Positions 17,853 to 27,161 of a stretch of DNA of 64,000 nucleotides are shown one piece after another (within the stretch, counting starts at the first letter, position 1; every line of letters starts with the position of its first letter). Made by a program: the position numbers and the translations under genes. A model generated the notes under the pieces. That model searched no databases. It saw only the letters and a list, made by a program, of their open reading frames with translations, and had not been told where the DNA came from. This DNA is from Stakelama pacifica (GTDB taxonomy: Bacteria; Pseudomonadota; Alphaproteobacteria; Sphingomonadales; Sphingomonadaceae). The stretch lies in NCBI RefSeq assembly GCF_004361835.1, contig NZ_SNWD01000003.1, positions 186,001-250,000 on the forward strand, in the 5' to 3' direction.

Positions 17853-19157
17853 CTATTCGGCCGGTGCGACGTTACCGTCGACTGCCGTTTCGCTCATGCG
17901 CGATCCGCTTTTTCCCTGAAGCACTGCCTCAGTGATCGAATTGGGCAGCGGACGCGTGCGTTCCAGCGCCGAAACGATCGGAAGAATGATGAGGAAGTGC
18001 GCGAAATAATAGCCGGACGTGATTTGCCCCAGCATCAGATATACCGGCGTTGCTTCCGACCCGCCGACATAGCCGAGCACCAGCACATCGACGACAAGGA
18101 TCCAGAAGAACACGCGATAGACCGGCCGGAAATTGGACGAACGCACCGGCGATTTGTCGAGCCATGGCAGGAAGAACAGCAGCAGGATCGAGCCGAACAT
18201 CGCCAGCACGCCCCATAGCTTCGCCGGCAGGATGAAATCTGCGGTGAACGAACGCAGGATCGCGTAGAACGGCCAGAAATACCATTCGGGAACGATATGC
18301 GCCGGGGTCGAAAGCGGGTTCGCTTCGATATAATTGTCCGGATGGCCCAGATAATTGGGCGCGAAGAACAAGAGCAGCGCGAAGACCAGCAGGAATACGC
18401 CGACGCCCACACCGTCCTTGGCGGTGTAATAAGGATGGAACGGAACGGTGTCCTGCGGCCCTTTCACCTCAACGCCGGTCGGGTTGTTCGATCCGGGAAT
18501 ATGCAGCGCCCAGATGTGGAGGATGATCACCCCCGCAATCACGAAGGGCAGCAGATAATGGAGCGAGAAGAAACGGTTGAGCGCTGCCTGATCGGGCGCG
18601 TAACCGCCGAGCAGCCAGATGCGGATATTCTCGCCCACCACCGGAATGGCGGAGAAGAAGCCGGTAATCACCTGAGCGCCCCAAAAGCTCATCTGCCCCC
18701 AGGGGAGCACATAGCCCATGAACGCGGTCGCCATCATCAGCAGGAAGATCACGACGCCGAGCATCCAGACCATTTCGCGCGGCGGCTTATACGATCCGTA
18801 ATAAAGCCCGCGGAAAATATGGACATAAACGACAATGAAGAACATCGACGCGCCGTTGGCGTGCGCATAGCGCAGGAACCAGCCCGCGTTCACATCGCGC
18901 ATGATGCTTTCGACCGAATCGAACGCGACGCCCGCATTGGCGGCATAATGCATCGCGAGCACGATGCCGGTGATGATCTGGATCGCCAGCGCGGCTCCCG
19001 CCAGAACGCCGAAATTCCAGAAATAATTCAGATTGCGCGGCACCGGATAGCCGGCACCGATCGCGCCATATACCAGGCGCGGCAGCGGCAGCCGCTGATC
19101 CAGCCACTGCATGGCCGGATGCTTTGGTTTATATTCTTCTGCCCACGGAAAGCTCAT
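17853..19157 (-). CDS. petB: Ubiquinol-cytochrome c reductase, cytochrome b
   Basis: The 434-residue integral membrane protein has the eight-helix cytochrome b layout. Visible features are heme-ligand His pairs in helices 2 and 4, the Qo-site motif [13 protein letters not shown], the segment [18 protein letters not shown], and an N-terminal [10 protein letters not shown]. It oxidises ubiquinol and carries the two b hemes. It lies 11 bases after petA. The C-terminal extension beyond the last helix (about 25 residues) is short and polar. Confidence 0.96.
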   Translation of the reverse strand: MSFPWAEEYKPKHPAMQWLDQRLPLPRLVYGAIGAGYPVPRNLNYFWNFGVLAGAALAIQIITGIVLAMHYAANAGVAFDSVESIMRDVNAGWFLRYAHANGASMFFIVVYVHIFRGLYYGSYKPPREMVWMLGVVIFLLMMATAFMGYVLPWGQMSFWGAQVITGFFSAIPVVGENIRIWLLGGYAPDQAALNRFFSLHYLLPFVIAGVIILHIWALHIPGSNNPTGVEVKGPQDTVPFHPYYTAKDGVGVGVFLLVFALLLFFAPNYLGHPDNYIEANPLSTPAHIVPEWYFWPFYAILRSFTADFILPAKLWGVLAMFGSILLLFFLPWLDKSPVRSSNFRPVYRVFFWILVVDVLVLGYVGGSEATPVYLMLGQITSGYYFAHFLIILPIVSALERTRPLPNSITEAVLQGKSGSRMSETAVDGNVAPAE

Positions 19158-19168
19158 CGTCTACCCCC

Positions 19169-19771
19169 TCACCCGACCGTTACGTGCGTATCCGATGTGA
19201 ATTCATATTCCGGAACGAACAGATTCTTCGGCGCCGGCCCCTGCCGGATGCGCGCCGCCGTATCATAAGCGGAACCATGACAAGGACAGAAATAGCCGCC
19301 GAACGGGCCCTTATTCTCACCCTCGCCCGCGCCCAGCGGAACGCAGCCCAGATGGGTGCATACGCCCAGCGTGATCAGCCAGTTCTTGTGCCCGGTCTTG
19401 GTCCGCTGTTCCAGCGTTTGCGGATCGCGAAGCTCGGAAAGCGGCACTGCCTCCGCCTCGGCGATCTCCTTCGGCGTCAGGTTGCGCACGAACAAAGGCT
19501 GTTTGCGAAAGCTCGTCTTGATTGCCTGCCCCGGTTCGATCCCCGCCAGATCGACTTCCGTCGTGGACAGCGCGAGCACGTCGGCCGACGGATTCATCTG
19601 ATTGATCAGCGGCAACGCGACCACGCCTGCGCCGACACCGGCAAAGGATACCGCCGCTATGGACAGAAAATCGCGGCGCCGTACGTCGCCATCCGTATCC
19701 CCATGTTCGGAATCGCCCTCTTTTTCGAGAAAAGGATCGGGATTTTCTAACGTTTCGTCGACCGAAGCCAT
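19169..19771 (-). CDS. petA: Ubiquinol-cytochrome c reductase, Rieske iron-sulfur subunit
   Basis: The 200-residue protein has a twin-arginine-like motif RRRDFLS (residues 31-37) before its single membrane helix. This is typical of Rieske proteins, which are exported folded. The [2Fe-2S] cluster ligands are in CTHLGC (Cys138, His140) and CPCHGS (Cys162, His165), with the disulfide Cys143 and Cys164. It is the first gene of petABC-apt and is divergent from trmL. Confidence 0.96.
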   Translation of the reverse strand: MASVDETLENPDPFLEKEGDSEHGDTDGDVRRRDFLSIAAVSFAGVGAGVVALPLINQMNPSADVLALSTTEVDLAGIEPGQAIKTSFRKQPLFVRNLTPKEIAEAEAVPLSELRDPQTLEQRTKTGHKNWLITLGVCTHLGCVPLGAGEGENKGPFGGYFCPCHGSAYDTAARIRQGPAPKNLFVPEYEFTSDTHVTVG

Positions 19772-19940
19772 TCAAAGTCCCTTACGGTTCGTACCATCGA
19801 TGAGCCTCCGCGCTCTCGACCAAAATAGCTGGTAACAAGACATCCTCTCCCGACCAGCCCGCCGTCGTGGTGATAAACGGGCTATGATGGATTTGCCAAT
19901 AGCGATTTAGCCTGCTTGCTTTGCTGCGCCGCGAGATACT

Positions 19941-20405
19941 ATGCCCGTTTCGATGCGTGTTGCTCTGTTTCAGCCCGATATTGCGGGCAATGTCGGGACC
20001 ATTATCCGATTGTCGGCATGTCTCGACACGCCGGTCGATCTGATCGAACCCATGGGATTTGCCTATTCCGACCGCGCGCTTGCCCGCGCCGGAATGGACT
20101 ATGCCGAAGCGCCCCGCGTCACCCGCCACCCCGACTGGGACGCATTCCGGGCAAGCTGCGGCACTGCGCGGCTCGTCCTGTTCACCACTCGCGCGGCGAC
20201 CGATCTGCCGCACGCGCATTTTCAGGCCGATGATATTTTGCTGTTCGGATCGGAAGGCGCGGGCGTTCCGGATTCGGTCCATGACGCAGCGGAGTATCGC
20301 GTGCGAATCCCGATCGTCGCGACGATGCGCAGCCTGAATGTCGCGGTAGCAGCGGGAATCGGCCTTGCCGAGGCGCTGCGACAGACTAAGGGATGGCCGG
20401 CATGA
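19941..20405 (+). CDS. trmL: tRNA (cytidine(34)-2'-O)-methyltransferase
   Basis: The 154-residue SPOUT-fold protein carries the TrmL/SpoU motifs NVGTIIRLSAC, LFGSEGAGVPDSV and RSLNVAVAAGI, the last two forming the knotted SAM site. It methylates the wobble ribose of leucine tRNAs. A second ATG at 19953 (MRVALFQPDIAG) fits the family N-terminus equally well. Its stop overlaps the hemF start. Confidence 0.92.
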   Translation: MPVSMRVALFQPDIAGNVGTIIRLSACLDTPVDLIEPMGFAYSDRALARAGMDYAEAPRVTRHPDWDAFRASCGTARLVLFTTRAATDLPHAHFQADDILLFGSEGAGVPDSVHDAAEYRVRIPIVATMRSLNVAVAAGIGLAEALRQTKGWPA

Positions 20406-21247
20406 CAATTGAACTCGACCCTCAGCAACAGGCGGCGCGCGACTGGTTCGAACAGTTGCGCGATTCGATCTGCGCTGCGTTCGAGGCGATCGAGCGCGAG
20501 GCGGGATCGGACGCTGCGTTCGAATATACCCCTTGGCATCGCGACGATCCTTCCGGCGCGCCGGGCGGCGGCGGCGTGCGCGGTCAGATTAAAGGCAAGG
20601 TGTTCGAAAAAGCCGGGGTCAATGTCTCGACCGTCGCGGGCACGTTCGAAGGCGAATTCGCGAAGTCGATCCACGGTGCGGCGGAAGACCCGAGCTTTTT
20701 CGCGACGGGGATCAGTCTTGTCGCGCATATGGCCAATCCGCATGTCCCGGCCGTGCATATGAACACCCGCTTCCTTGTCACCACGAAACGCTGGTTCGGC
20801 GGCGGAGCGGATCTCAACCCGCCGATTCCCTATGGCGAGGACACGCAGGATTTTCATGCGCGGCTCAAAGCAGCGTGCGATGCGCATGATCCCGAACATT
20901 ATCCGCGCTTCAGCAAATGGGCGGACGATTATTTCTATATCCCGCATCGCAAGGTGCATCGCGGCGTCGGCGGCATTTTCTACGACCATCTCGAAGGCGA
21001 TTTCGACGACAATTTCGCCTTTACCCGCGATGTCGGCAGCGCGTTTCTGGATATCTTCCCGAAGCTGGTGCGCCGCCGGATGAACACGCCGTTCGACGAA
21101 ACCGACAAGGCGCGTCAGCTTAGCTGGCGCGGGCGCTATGCCGAATTCAACCTCGTCTATGATCGCGGCACGACCTTCGGGCTGAAGACGGGCGGCAATG
21201 TCGATGCGATCCTGATGAGCCTGCCGCCGCTCGCCGCCTGGGAATAA
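20402..21247 (+). CDS. hemF: Oxygen-dependent coproporphyrinogen III oxidase
   Basis: The 281-residue protein converts coproporphyrinogen III to protoporphyrinogen IX in aerobic heme synthesis. Family segments include the GGGGVRGQIKGKVFEKAGVNVS stretch (20557-20622), PHVPAVHMNTRF, RGVGGIFYDHLEG and RYAEFNLVYDRGTTFGLKTGG. The start at 20402 is chosen because it overlaps the trmL stop (ATGA) and has AAGGGA (20388-20393) at proper spacing; the ATG at 20393 would overlap that site. Heme demand by the neighbouring bc1 complex gives a reasonable link. Confidence 0.95.
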   Translation: MTIELDPQQQAARDWFEQLRDSICAAFEAIEREAGSDAAFEYTPWHRDDPSGAPGGGGVRGQIKGKVFEKAGVNVSTVAGTFEGEFAKSIHGAAEDPSFFATGISLVAHMANPHVPAVHMNTRFLVTTKRWFGGGADLNPPIPYGEDTQDFHARLKAACDAHDPEHYPRFSKWADDYFYIPHRKVHRGVGGIFYDHLEGDFDDNFAFTRDVGSAFLDIFPKLVRRRMNTPFDETDKARQLSWRGRYAEFNLVYDRGTTFGLKTGGNVDAILMSLPPLAAWE

Positions 21248-21251
21248 GCCG

Positions 21252-21851
21252 ATGGGCCTGATCGCGGTACCGCCGGGCGAGGTCGCGACGATCGTCACCA
21301 CGCTGGAAATGACAAGGCGGCCGCTGCCCGCGCCGATCCCCGATTCGCCGCTTCGGCTCGTGCGCTGGCCCGCCCCGCGGCTCGACGCCTATCGCACGCT
21401 GTTCCGCCGGGTGGGTGCGCCATGGCTATGGTTCTCGAGGCTGGTAATGGCCGATTCGGAGCTGGCCGCGATCGTCGAAGATGCGAAGGTGGAGGTCTTT
21501 GCCGTTACTGACCGGCAGGGAATCGAGGTCGGGCTGCTCGAACTCGATTTTCGCGAGGGCGCGCAATGCGAATTGTCTTTCTTCGCGCTGGTCCCCGAGC
21601 TTGCCGGAAAAGGGCATGGCCGCTGGCTGATGGCCCATGCGCTCAGCCTCGGCTGGCGCAGCGGGATCGAACGTTTATGGGTGCATACCTGCACGCTCGA
21701 CCATCCGCGCGCGCTGCGCTTTTACCGCAAAAGCGGTTTCGAGCCGCTGAAACAGACGATCGAGACCTTTGCCGATCCGCGCCTCACCGGTCATCTGCCG
21801 CGCGAATCGGCGCCTCACGTCCCGCTTTTCGATCCCGCGAGCCGCCGATAA
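21252..21851 (+). CDS. GNAT family N-acetyltransferase
   Basis: The 199-residue protein has a GNAT core in its second half: acetyl-CoA-binding LVPELAGKGHGRWLMAHAL (about residues 112-130) and the final LDHPRALRFYRKSGFEP. It starts four bases after hemF and is probably cotranscribed with it. The substrate is unknown. Its last 37 bases overlap the convergent membrane-protein gene. Confidence 0.85.
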   Translation: MGLIAVPPGEVATIVTTLEMTRRPLPAPIPDSPLRLVRWPAPRLDAYRTLFRRVGAPWLWFSRLVMADSELAAIVEDAKVEVFAVTDRQGIEVGLLELDFREGAQCELSFFALVPELAGKGHGRWLMAHALSLGWRSGIERLWVHTCTLDHPRALRFYRKSGFEPLKQTIETFADPRLTGHLPRESAPHVPLFDPASRR

Positions 21852-22546
21852 CAGGCGACGCGGAACAGCAATTCGACGATCGTCGCGGCCATGCTGACCG
21901 CCGCCGCCGCTGCATAGACGATCGCTGTCAGAACCGGACCGTCGCCTGCCATCGCGCGAATATCACCGATCACCAGAATCACCGCATTGGCACCGAACAT
22001 GATCGCAATCCCCGCAAAGGCCAGCGTCCAGCTATTGCCCCTGGTCAGCTCCAGACTGCGCGCCACGGCCTGAAGCGGATTGTCGATCCGCTCGGCGATC
22101 AGCGCCGGGCCGCTCACAAAGCTACGTCCGTAGAAATAGATGCCCGGCACGATCAGCAGTAACAGGCCGAGGAAAAATCCGACCTGCACGGCGAGCATCG
22201 TCAGGAACAGCAGCAGCGCGCGTGGCAGTGCGAGGCGCAGCGTCTGCCCCACCGTCGCTTCGGGGCGCAACAGCAGCTGATACAGCGCCGCCGTTCCGAT
22301 CGCTCCGATGGCCAGTGTGACGAGATAGGAGGGTATCGCCGACGCCAATATGTCGAGCATCGCCGCCTGCGCGGCCGCCGGGTCGGTCGAGGCATCGACC
22401 GGCGGCGTGGCCGGATCGGGCGTCAGCAGCGCACCGGCAAAGGGCGGCAGAAACAGGAACGGCGGCGCGATCCGCATGATAAGGTCGCGGCGCGCATGCC
22501 AGAGCGCGCGCGCGTCCGCAAAAATGGCGGCCAGGTCAATTTTCAT
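21815..22546 (-). CDS. Polytopic membrane protein, unknown function
   Basis: The 243-residue protein has about six hydrophobic segments and a motif SLELTRGNSW in a cytoplasmic loop. Its upstream neighbour has the equivalent [10 protein letters not shown], and the two proteins look like distant paralogues of the membrane domain associated with glycerophosphodiester phosphodiesterases. The start at 22546 overlaps the stop of the upstream gene (ATGA), indicating translational coupling. The frame is open further upstream, but only as a shadow of that neighbour. Confidence 0.75.
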   Translation of the reverse strand: MKIDLAAIFADARALWHARRDLIMRIAPPFLFLPPFAGALLTPDPATPPVDASTDPAAAQAAMLDILASAIPSYLVTLAIGAIGTAALYQLLLRPEATVGQTLRLALPRALLLFLTMLAVQVGFFLGLLLLIVPGIYFYGRSFVSGPALIAERIDNPLQAVARSLELTRGNSWTLAFAGIAIMFGANAVILVIGDIRAMAGDGPVLTAIVYAAAAAVSMAATIVELLFRVACYRRLAGSKSGT

Positions 22547-23367
22547 TCGAATGATGCTGCTTCGGATCGGAAGGGGCGGGAAAGCGCGAGATAGAGTTTG
22601 GCGAGAAATGCGACCTGAATGACGCTGACGATCGTCAGCACGATCCCGCTGGCGCAGGCGATCAGGATCGCGGAGAGGCTGAAACTGCCTTCTCCGCCGA
22701 GAAATAGCAACAGGATCGATCCCAGCACCGTCTTCACCGCAAGCTGAGCGATCAGCGCGACAATGCCGAACAGCAGAACGATGCCGATGATCGCAGCGCC
22801 ATACCCTCGGGTCAGCTGCCAGGACCGGCGCAGCGCCGACAGGCCGTTGCGTTCGGCCACGATCACCGGCGTCGTCACGATCAGCCGCGCGATCAGCACC
22901 ACCAGCGCGACGGCGTAGAGAATCGCGTAGAGAACGACAAAGGCGAGATAGAGCGGCGAAACATCGGGCGCGTGCATCGCGCCCTGCCCCATCCCTGCGC
23001 GCCAGAAAACGAAAAGCACCGGCAGCGCGAGGACCATCAACACGATCGTCACAAGCACCAGAATGCCGATCACGGCGGGAAGGCGGCGAAGCCCGGTTCG
23101 CGCGGCGGCACCGGCCGACAATGGCTCCAGCGCCATCGCGGTAATGCTGATCTGCGCCCACAGCGCGATAACGGCGACCAGAAAGCTGATCAGCGACGCA
23201 GCGATCCCGGGCGCGGTTTCGGAACCCGTTTCCGCCTGAACCATCTCGGCGAGCTGGCCGATGGTGAGCGGAACGAACAGGCCCAGGATGACGAGCGGCA
23301 GCAGCGCCCGTTTGTGCGCGCGCAGAAAATCAGCCATTGCGTTCCAGACGCTTTCCATCTTGACCAT
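22543..23367 (-). CDS. Polytopic membrane protein, unknown function
   Basis: The roughly 275-residue protein has about six strongly hydrophobic segments and the loop motif RRSWQLTRG shared with the downstream gene. The start is uncertain. ATG codons at 23433, 23385, 23367 and 23358 are possible, and 23367 is favoured by an upstream GGAAG. The pair may form a heteromeric membrane complex, but no substrate is suggested by the sequence. It is divergent from lipB. Confidence 0.72.
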   Translation of the reverse strand: MVKMESVWNAMADFLRAHKRALLPLVILGLFVPLTIGQLAEMVQAETGSETAPGIAASLISFLVAVIALWAQISITAMALEPLSAGAAARTGLRRLPAVIGILVLVTIVLMVLALPVLFVFWRAGMGQGAMHAPDVSPLYLAFVVLYAILYAVALVVLIARLIVTTPVIVAERNGLSALRRSWQLTRGYGAAIIGIVLLFGIVALIAQLAVKTVLGSILLLFLGGEGSFSLSAILIACASGIVLTIVSVIQVAFLAKLYLALSRPFRSEAASFE

Positions 23368-23459
23368 CGCGGGGCGCTTCCTCATCTCAACGCGGCACTT
23401 TCCCGCTCTACCCAAGCCCTTTGCGATTGCCAATGCCGCCCTTTCCTGCTTCCGCTGTC

Positions 23460-24131
23460 ATGAACGTCGAATGGGATGTCGCGCCCGGCCTGACCGACTA
23501 TCGCGAAGCGGTAGCGGCGATGGAAGCGCGTGCCGCCGCCATCCGCGGGGGCGAAGCGGGCGAACGCGTCTGGCTGGTCGAACATGCGCCGCTCTATACC
23601 GCCGGCACCAGCGCCGACCCTGCCGAGCTGATCGATCCGCGCTTTCCCGTGCATGCCACCGGACGTGGCGGACGCTATACCTATCACGGGCCGGGGCAGC
23701 GGGTCGGCTATCTGATGCTCGACCTTGCCGCGCGCGGGCGCGATGTGCGCCATTTCGTCCATAGCCTGGAAAACTGGATCATCGCGACGCTCGGCGATTT
23801 CGGGATCGAGGCGCGCGCCGAACCGGGCCGGGTCGGCATCTGGACCGGCACCGGCGCGAATGAGGCGAAGATCGGCGCGATCGGCATCCGGGTGCGCCGC
23901 TGGGTCACGCTACACGGCTTCGCGGTCAATATCGCACCCGATTTGTCGCATTTTGGCGGAATCGTGCCGTGCGGCCTCGGCCAGTTTCCGGTCACCAGCA
24001 TGGCGGCACTGGGGAAAGATGTCGGCATGGCGCAGTTCGACGCTGCGCTGCAAAACAATTTTCCGCTTTTTCTTCAGTTACTTGGTCAGGAACAGAAAAG
24101 TGCACTTGAGGGCGGATTGCTAAACGATTAA
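23460..24131 (+). CDS. lipB: Octanoyl-[acyl-carrier-protein]:protein octanoyltransferase
   Basis: The 223-residue protein transfers octanoyl groups from ACP to lipoyl domains. Family motifs are [31 protein letters not shown] (substrate site), the catalytic Lys in KIGAIGIRV and the catalytic Cys in GIVPCGL. The start is uncertain because none has a good ribosome site. The ATG at 23460 gives the typical N-terminus; 23433 or 23421 would add 9-13 residues. Confidence 0.9.
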   Translation: MNVEWDVAPGLTDYREAVAAMEARAAAIRGGEAGERVWLVEHAPLYTAGTSADPAELIDPRFPVHATGRGGRYTYHGPGQRVGYLMLDLAARGRDVRHFVHSLENWIIATLGDFGIEARAEPGRVGIWTGTGANEAKIGAIGIRVRRWVTLHGFAVNIAPDLSHFGGIVPCGLGQFPVTSMAALGKDVGMAQFDAALQNNFPLFLQLLGQEQKSALEGGLLND

Positions 24132-24201
24132 TGTCCAGCCCGGTTTGGGTATTTAAACGGTTTAACAAAACCACCTGCCAACATTTTCTAAGGAGCTATA
24201 A

Positions 24202-24450
24202 ATGCGTGCAATCATCTCCAAGGTCGTGACGGGTTCGATGATCGCCGGGGCGGCGCTGATGGTTTCGGCCTGTGGCGGTTCGGATGAAACCACTCCGGCA
24301 AACACCACCGTCACCGAAATGAACTCGACCGATCCGATGATGGACGGCACCATGAGCGACAATATGTCGATGGTCGACGGTACCATGGGCAATGACGCGA
24401 TGCTCATGAACGACACCATGACCAACGAAATGACCGGCAACGAGATGTAA
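24202..24450 (+). CDS. Small methionine-rich lipoprotein
   Basis: The 82-residue precursor has a lipoprotein signal ending VSAC (Cys at residue 24) and a very strong ribosome site (AAGGAG). The mature part of 59 residues contains about 12 Met, with Asp, Asn and Thr filling the spaces (MMDGTM, MVDGTM, MNDTM). It has no Cys beyond the lipidated one and no Lys or Arg, so it is acidic. Met-rich periplasmic segments often bind copper(I) or silver, but that role is only a suggestion. A strong terminator follows, so it is monocistronic. Confidence 0.78.
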   Translation: MRAIISKVVTGSMIAGAALMVSACGGSDETTPANTTVTEMNSTDPMMDGTMSDNMSMVDGTMGNDAMLMNDTMTNEMTGNEM

Positions 24451-24476
24451 TCTCGTCCGGCATTTCGGTGTCAGAC

Positions 24477-24508
24477 AAGGGGCCGTCCGGGCAACCGGGC
24501 GGCCCTTT
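24477..24508 (+). terminator. Rho-independent terminator of the Met-rich lipoprotein gene
   Basis: An 11-bp stem (24480-24490 with 24495-24505, one G-T pair) with a GCAA loop is flanked by AA before and TTT after, 27 bases after the stop. Confidence 0.75.
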
Positions 24509-24609
24509 CGATTCCGCAACGATTCGATTTGCCGATTTTGCGTAAAAATCGCTTGGGCGCGGAATGGAAATTTTATAGTCGATAGGATATATTCCCGTCG
24601 GGGCAGAGG

Positions 24610-25302
24610 ATGAAAATGCGCGTATTTCGTATCTTAGCGGTGGCTTTCGCCGCCATCACCAGCCTTTCGGCGGCACCCGCCTCAGCGCAGTTCTTTCTCA
24701 AACCCGCCGATCTTTCGGGTCCCCGCGTGACCGGCAATGAACCCGGTATATTGGGCCAGACGCTGACCGGCGCGACCCAGACCGAACTCGACGCTGCGCT
24801 GGTGTGGAATCTGCGCGCCGCGCTGAATGTCGCCGCCCTGCAATGCCGCTTCGCCCCGAGCCTGTTCACACGCGAATATTATAATTCGATGCTGGAAGAT
24901 CATGCCGAAGAACTGGCCAAGGCATATAAGACACTGGGCGGCTATTTCGAACGAACGAGCGAGAATAAGAAACAGGGCGTTACTGCGTTCGACCAATATG
25001 GCACGCGGCTCTATTCGGGTTTTTCGACTGTCGGCGGTCAGCTGAGCTTTTGTCAGGTGGCGAGCGATATCGGCAAGGAAGTGCTGTTCTCGCCGCGCGG
25101 CTCGATCGACAGGATCGCGCATGAGCGGATGTACGAATTGCGCCGCAGCCTGCTGGCATGGGGAGATCAGGCCTATCGCGGCTATTTCGCGCTCGCTATT
25201 CCCCGGCTTCCCAATTTCAACGACGATTGCTGGGACGAGAGCGAATATCGCGCGAAACGGTGCGGCGATTTCTTCGCGAGCAACGACAGCAAATCAGGGT
25301 AA
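24610..25302 (+). CDS. Hypothetical secreted protein
   Basis: The 230-residue protein has a standard signal peptide (cleavage after ASA, about residue 27). The mature part is a mixed, mostly helical globular sequence with four Cys (in LQCRF, SFCQV, DDCWD and KRCGD), which could form disulfides. No known domain is recognised. It seems a typical conserved sphingomonad periplasmic protein. A second ATG at 24616 is an alternative start. The last 9 bases overlap convergent queE. Confidence 0.7.
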   Translation: MKMRVFRILAVAFAAITSLSAAPASAQFFLKPADLSGPRVTGNEPGILGQTLTGATQTELDAALVWNLRAALNVAALQCRFAPSLFTREYYNSMLEDHAEELAKAYKTLGGYFERTSENKKQGVTAFDQYGTRLYSGFSTVGGQLSFCQVASDIGKEVLFSPRGSIDRIAHERMYELRRSLLAWGDQAYRGYFALAIPRLPNFNDDCWDESEYRAKRCGDFFASNDSKSG

Positions 25303-25929
25303 ACCCAGCATTTTGTGCGTCTGCAGCGTGAGCCGCCAGCGCGGCCGCGCCATGGCGAACGCAATCGCCGCGCGCAGATTTTCCTCGCGCGCGGCGCTGT
25401 CCATCGGCTGGACGAGGAAATTGGCGAAGTCCCAATGTTCCAGCGAGTCGATATCGATATGGTCCTGCGGCCAGACGAGCTTCAATTCATCGCCGCGCCG
25501 CTGAACCACCTCGCTGCCCGCTTTCGGGCTGATACACACCCAGTCGATGCCGGGATGCGCGGCGATCGTGCCGTTGGATTCCATCGCGATGGCAAAGCCC
25601 TGATCGTGAAGCGCGTCGATCAGCGCATCGTCGATCTGCAGCATCGGCTCGCCGCCGGTCAGGACCACGAACCGCTCGCCCCGCGCCGCATCGCCCCAGG
25701 TGACGGCGGCCGCCCCGGCAAGCGCGGTCGCGTCCGCAAAGCGCCCGCCGCCCGGCCCGTCCATTCCGACAAAATCGGTGTCGCAGAACCGGCATATGGC
25801 GCTTGCCCGATCGGCCTCACGCCCGGTCCACAAATTGCACCCGGCGAAGCGAACGAACACCGCGCGCCGACCGGCATGCACGCCCTCGCCCTGAAGGGTG
25901 AGGAACATTTCCTTTACCGCATAGCTCAT
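25294..25929 (-). CDS. queE: 7-carboxy-7-deazaguanine synthase
   Basis: The 211-residue radical SAM enzyme makes CDG from carboxytetrahydropterin on the route to preQ0 and queuosine. The [4Fe-4S] ligands are arranged as Cx14CxxC (CNLW...AICRFCD, about residues 31-49), the expanded form known from some proteobacterial QueE enzymes. Other signs are [13 protein letters not shown] at the N-terminus, VLTGGEP, and ESNGT. The start overlaps the queC stop by four bases. Confidence 0.93.
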   Translation of the reverse strand: MSYAVKEMFLTLQGEGVHAGRRAVFVRFAGCNLWTGREADRASAICRFCDTDFVGMDGPGGGRFADATALAGAAAVTWGDAARGERFVVLTGGEPMLQIDDALIDALHDQGFAIAMESNGTIAAHPGIDWVCISPKAGSEVVQRRGDELKLVWPQDHIDIDSLEHWDFANFLVQPMDSAAREENLRAAIAFAMARPRWRLTLQTHKMLGLP

Positions 25930-26615
25930 GGCGCGGTGGCGTAACGGGTCGGGTCTTCGATACCCGCCTCTTCAAAGCCTTTCGACCGCAGGCGGCAACT
26001 GTCGCACAGGCCGCAATGCAGCCCCTCGGGCGTCGGGTCATAGCAGGACCAGCTGAGTCCCATATCGATGCCCAGCCGGGAGCCTTCGCGCACGATATCG
26101 GCCTTGCTCATATGCTGAAGCGGGGCATGGATGCGGAACCGCTCGCCCTCGGCGCCCGCCTTGGTCGCGAGTTCGGCAAGCTGTTCGAACCCGACGATGA
26201 ATTCTGGGCGGCAATCGGGATAGCCCGAATAATCGAGCGCATTGACCCCGATAAACAGGTCGCGCCCGCCCATCGCCTCTGCCCAGCCGAGCGCGAGGCT
26301 GAGGAAGATGGTATTGCGGGCAGGCACATAGGTGACCGGGATGGTGTCGCCGACGCCGTCCTTTGGCACGTCAATATCTGCGGTCAGCGCCGATCCGCCG
26401 AACGCGCGCAGGTCGAGCGGCAGAATGATGTGCCGCTCCGCCCCCAGATAATCGGCGATCCGGCGCGCTGCATCCAGCTCCACCTGATGGCGCTGATTAT
26501 AATCCACCGACAGCGCGAGGAGCCTGTACCCCTCCGCTTTTGCCCGCGCGGCGACGGTCATGGAATCGAGGCCGCCCGAAAGCAGCGTTACGGCATAGCG
26601 CATCTGGTCAGTCAT
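25926..26615 (-). CDS. queC: 7-cyano-7-deazaguanine synthase
   Basis: The 229-residue PP-loop ATPase converts CDG to preQ0. The ATP motif SGGLDSMT is at about residues 13-20. The zinc-binding cysteines are at the C-terminus ([17 protein letters not shown]). [10 protein letters not shown] and [15 protein letters not shown] are family signatures. It forms a coupled queC-queE pair on the minus strand. A Met at residue 5 is an alternative start. Confidence 0.95.
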   Translation of the reverse strand: MTDQMRYAVTLLSGGLDSMTVAARAKAEGYRLLALSVDYNQRHQVELDAARRIADYLGAERHIILPLDLRAFGGSALTADIDVPKDGVGDTIPVTYVPARNTIFLSLALGWAEAMGGRDLFIGVNALDYSGYPDCRPEFIVGFEQLAELATKAGAEGERFRIHAPLQHMSKADIVREGSRLGIDMGLSWSCYDPTPEGLHCGLCDSCRLRSKGFEEAGIEDPTRYATAP

Positions 26616-26675
26616 TCGGCACCGCTAAAAGCGATGGCCGCGAACCGCAATGGCGTTCGCGCGGGTGGAAAAAGA

Positions 26676-27086
26676 TCATTTCGCGCTGCAAACACCGGTT
26701 TTGCGGGCATCGATCAGCATATTGAACGGCATGCCGTTCCACACGCCCTGCGTTTCGATTTCGACCCGGCGGGGCGTTTCCATACGCAGCGTGGTACGGC
26801 CATGCCCCTTGCCCGGACAGGTATAATGCACCGTGCCGCTGCGCGGCTGATTATCGATGACGAAGCGCGAACATTCATCGCTGGAATAGGCGACCTGTAT
26901 CAACGCGACCTTATCGGGCAGGCAGACCGACCGGTCCAGACCGCCCGGCTTGTCCTTCTCGGTAAGCTGCCATTTGCCCGTTTCCAGCGCGTCGATCACG
27001 GCAATGCCGGATTTGGGAGCCGCAGCCCCTGCCAGCACCGGCAACAACGCGACGATCGACAGGCGCATCCAGAACCGGTTTTTCAT
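26676..27086 (-). CDS. DUF3617-like secreted protein
   Basis: The 136-residue protein has a signal peptide (cleavage after GAA, about residue 22). The mature part has the pattern GKWQLTEKDK, three central Cys (SVCLPD, SDECSRF, HYTCPG) and a last one near the C-terminus, consistent with DUF3617 proteins, which are periplasmic and of unknown function. The start at 27086 has GGGAGG upstream. It lies 75 bases after hslO and may share its transcript. Confidence 0.7.
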   Translation of the reverse strand: MKNRFWMRLSIVALLPVLAGAAAPKSGIAVIDALETGKWQLTEKDKPGGLDRSVCLPDKVALIQVAYSSDECSRFVIDNQPRSGTVHYTCPGKGHGRTTLRMETPRRVEIETQGVWNGMPFNMLIDARKTGVCSAK

Positions 27087-27161
27087 CGCCTCACCTCCCG
27101 CATGAGAAATTCGCGCCGGGACGAACCGGCAGGGGCGGCCCGGCAAAACCGGACCGCTCAT

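Noticed and set aside
26616..26700. preQ1 riboswitch before queC
   Set aside because: The short leader lacks a recognisable preQ1 aptamer pattern.
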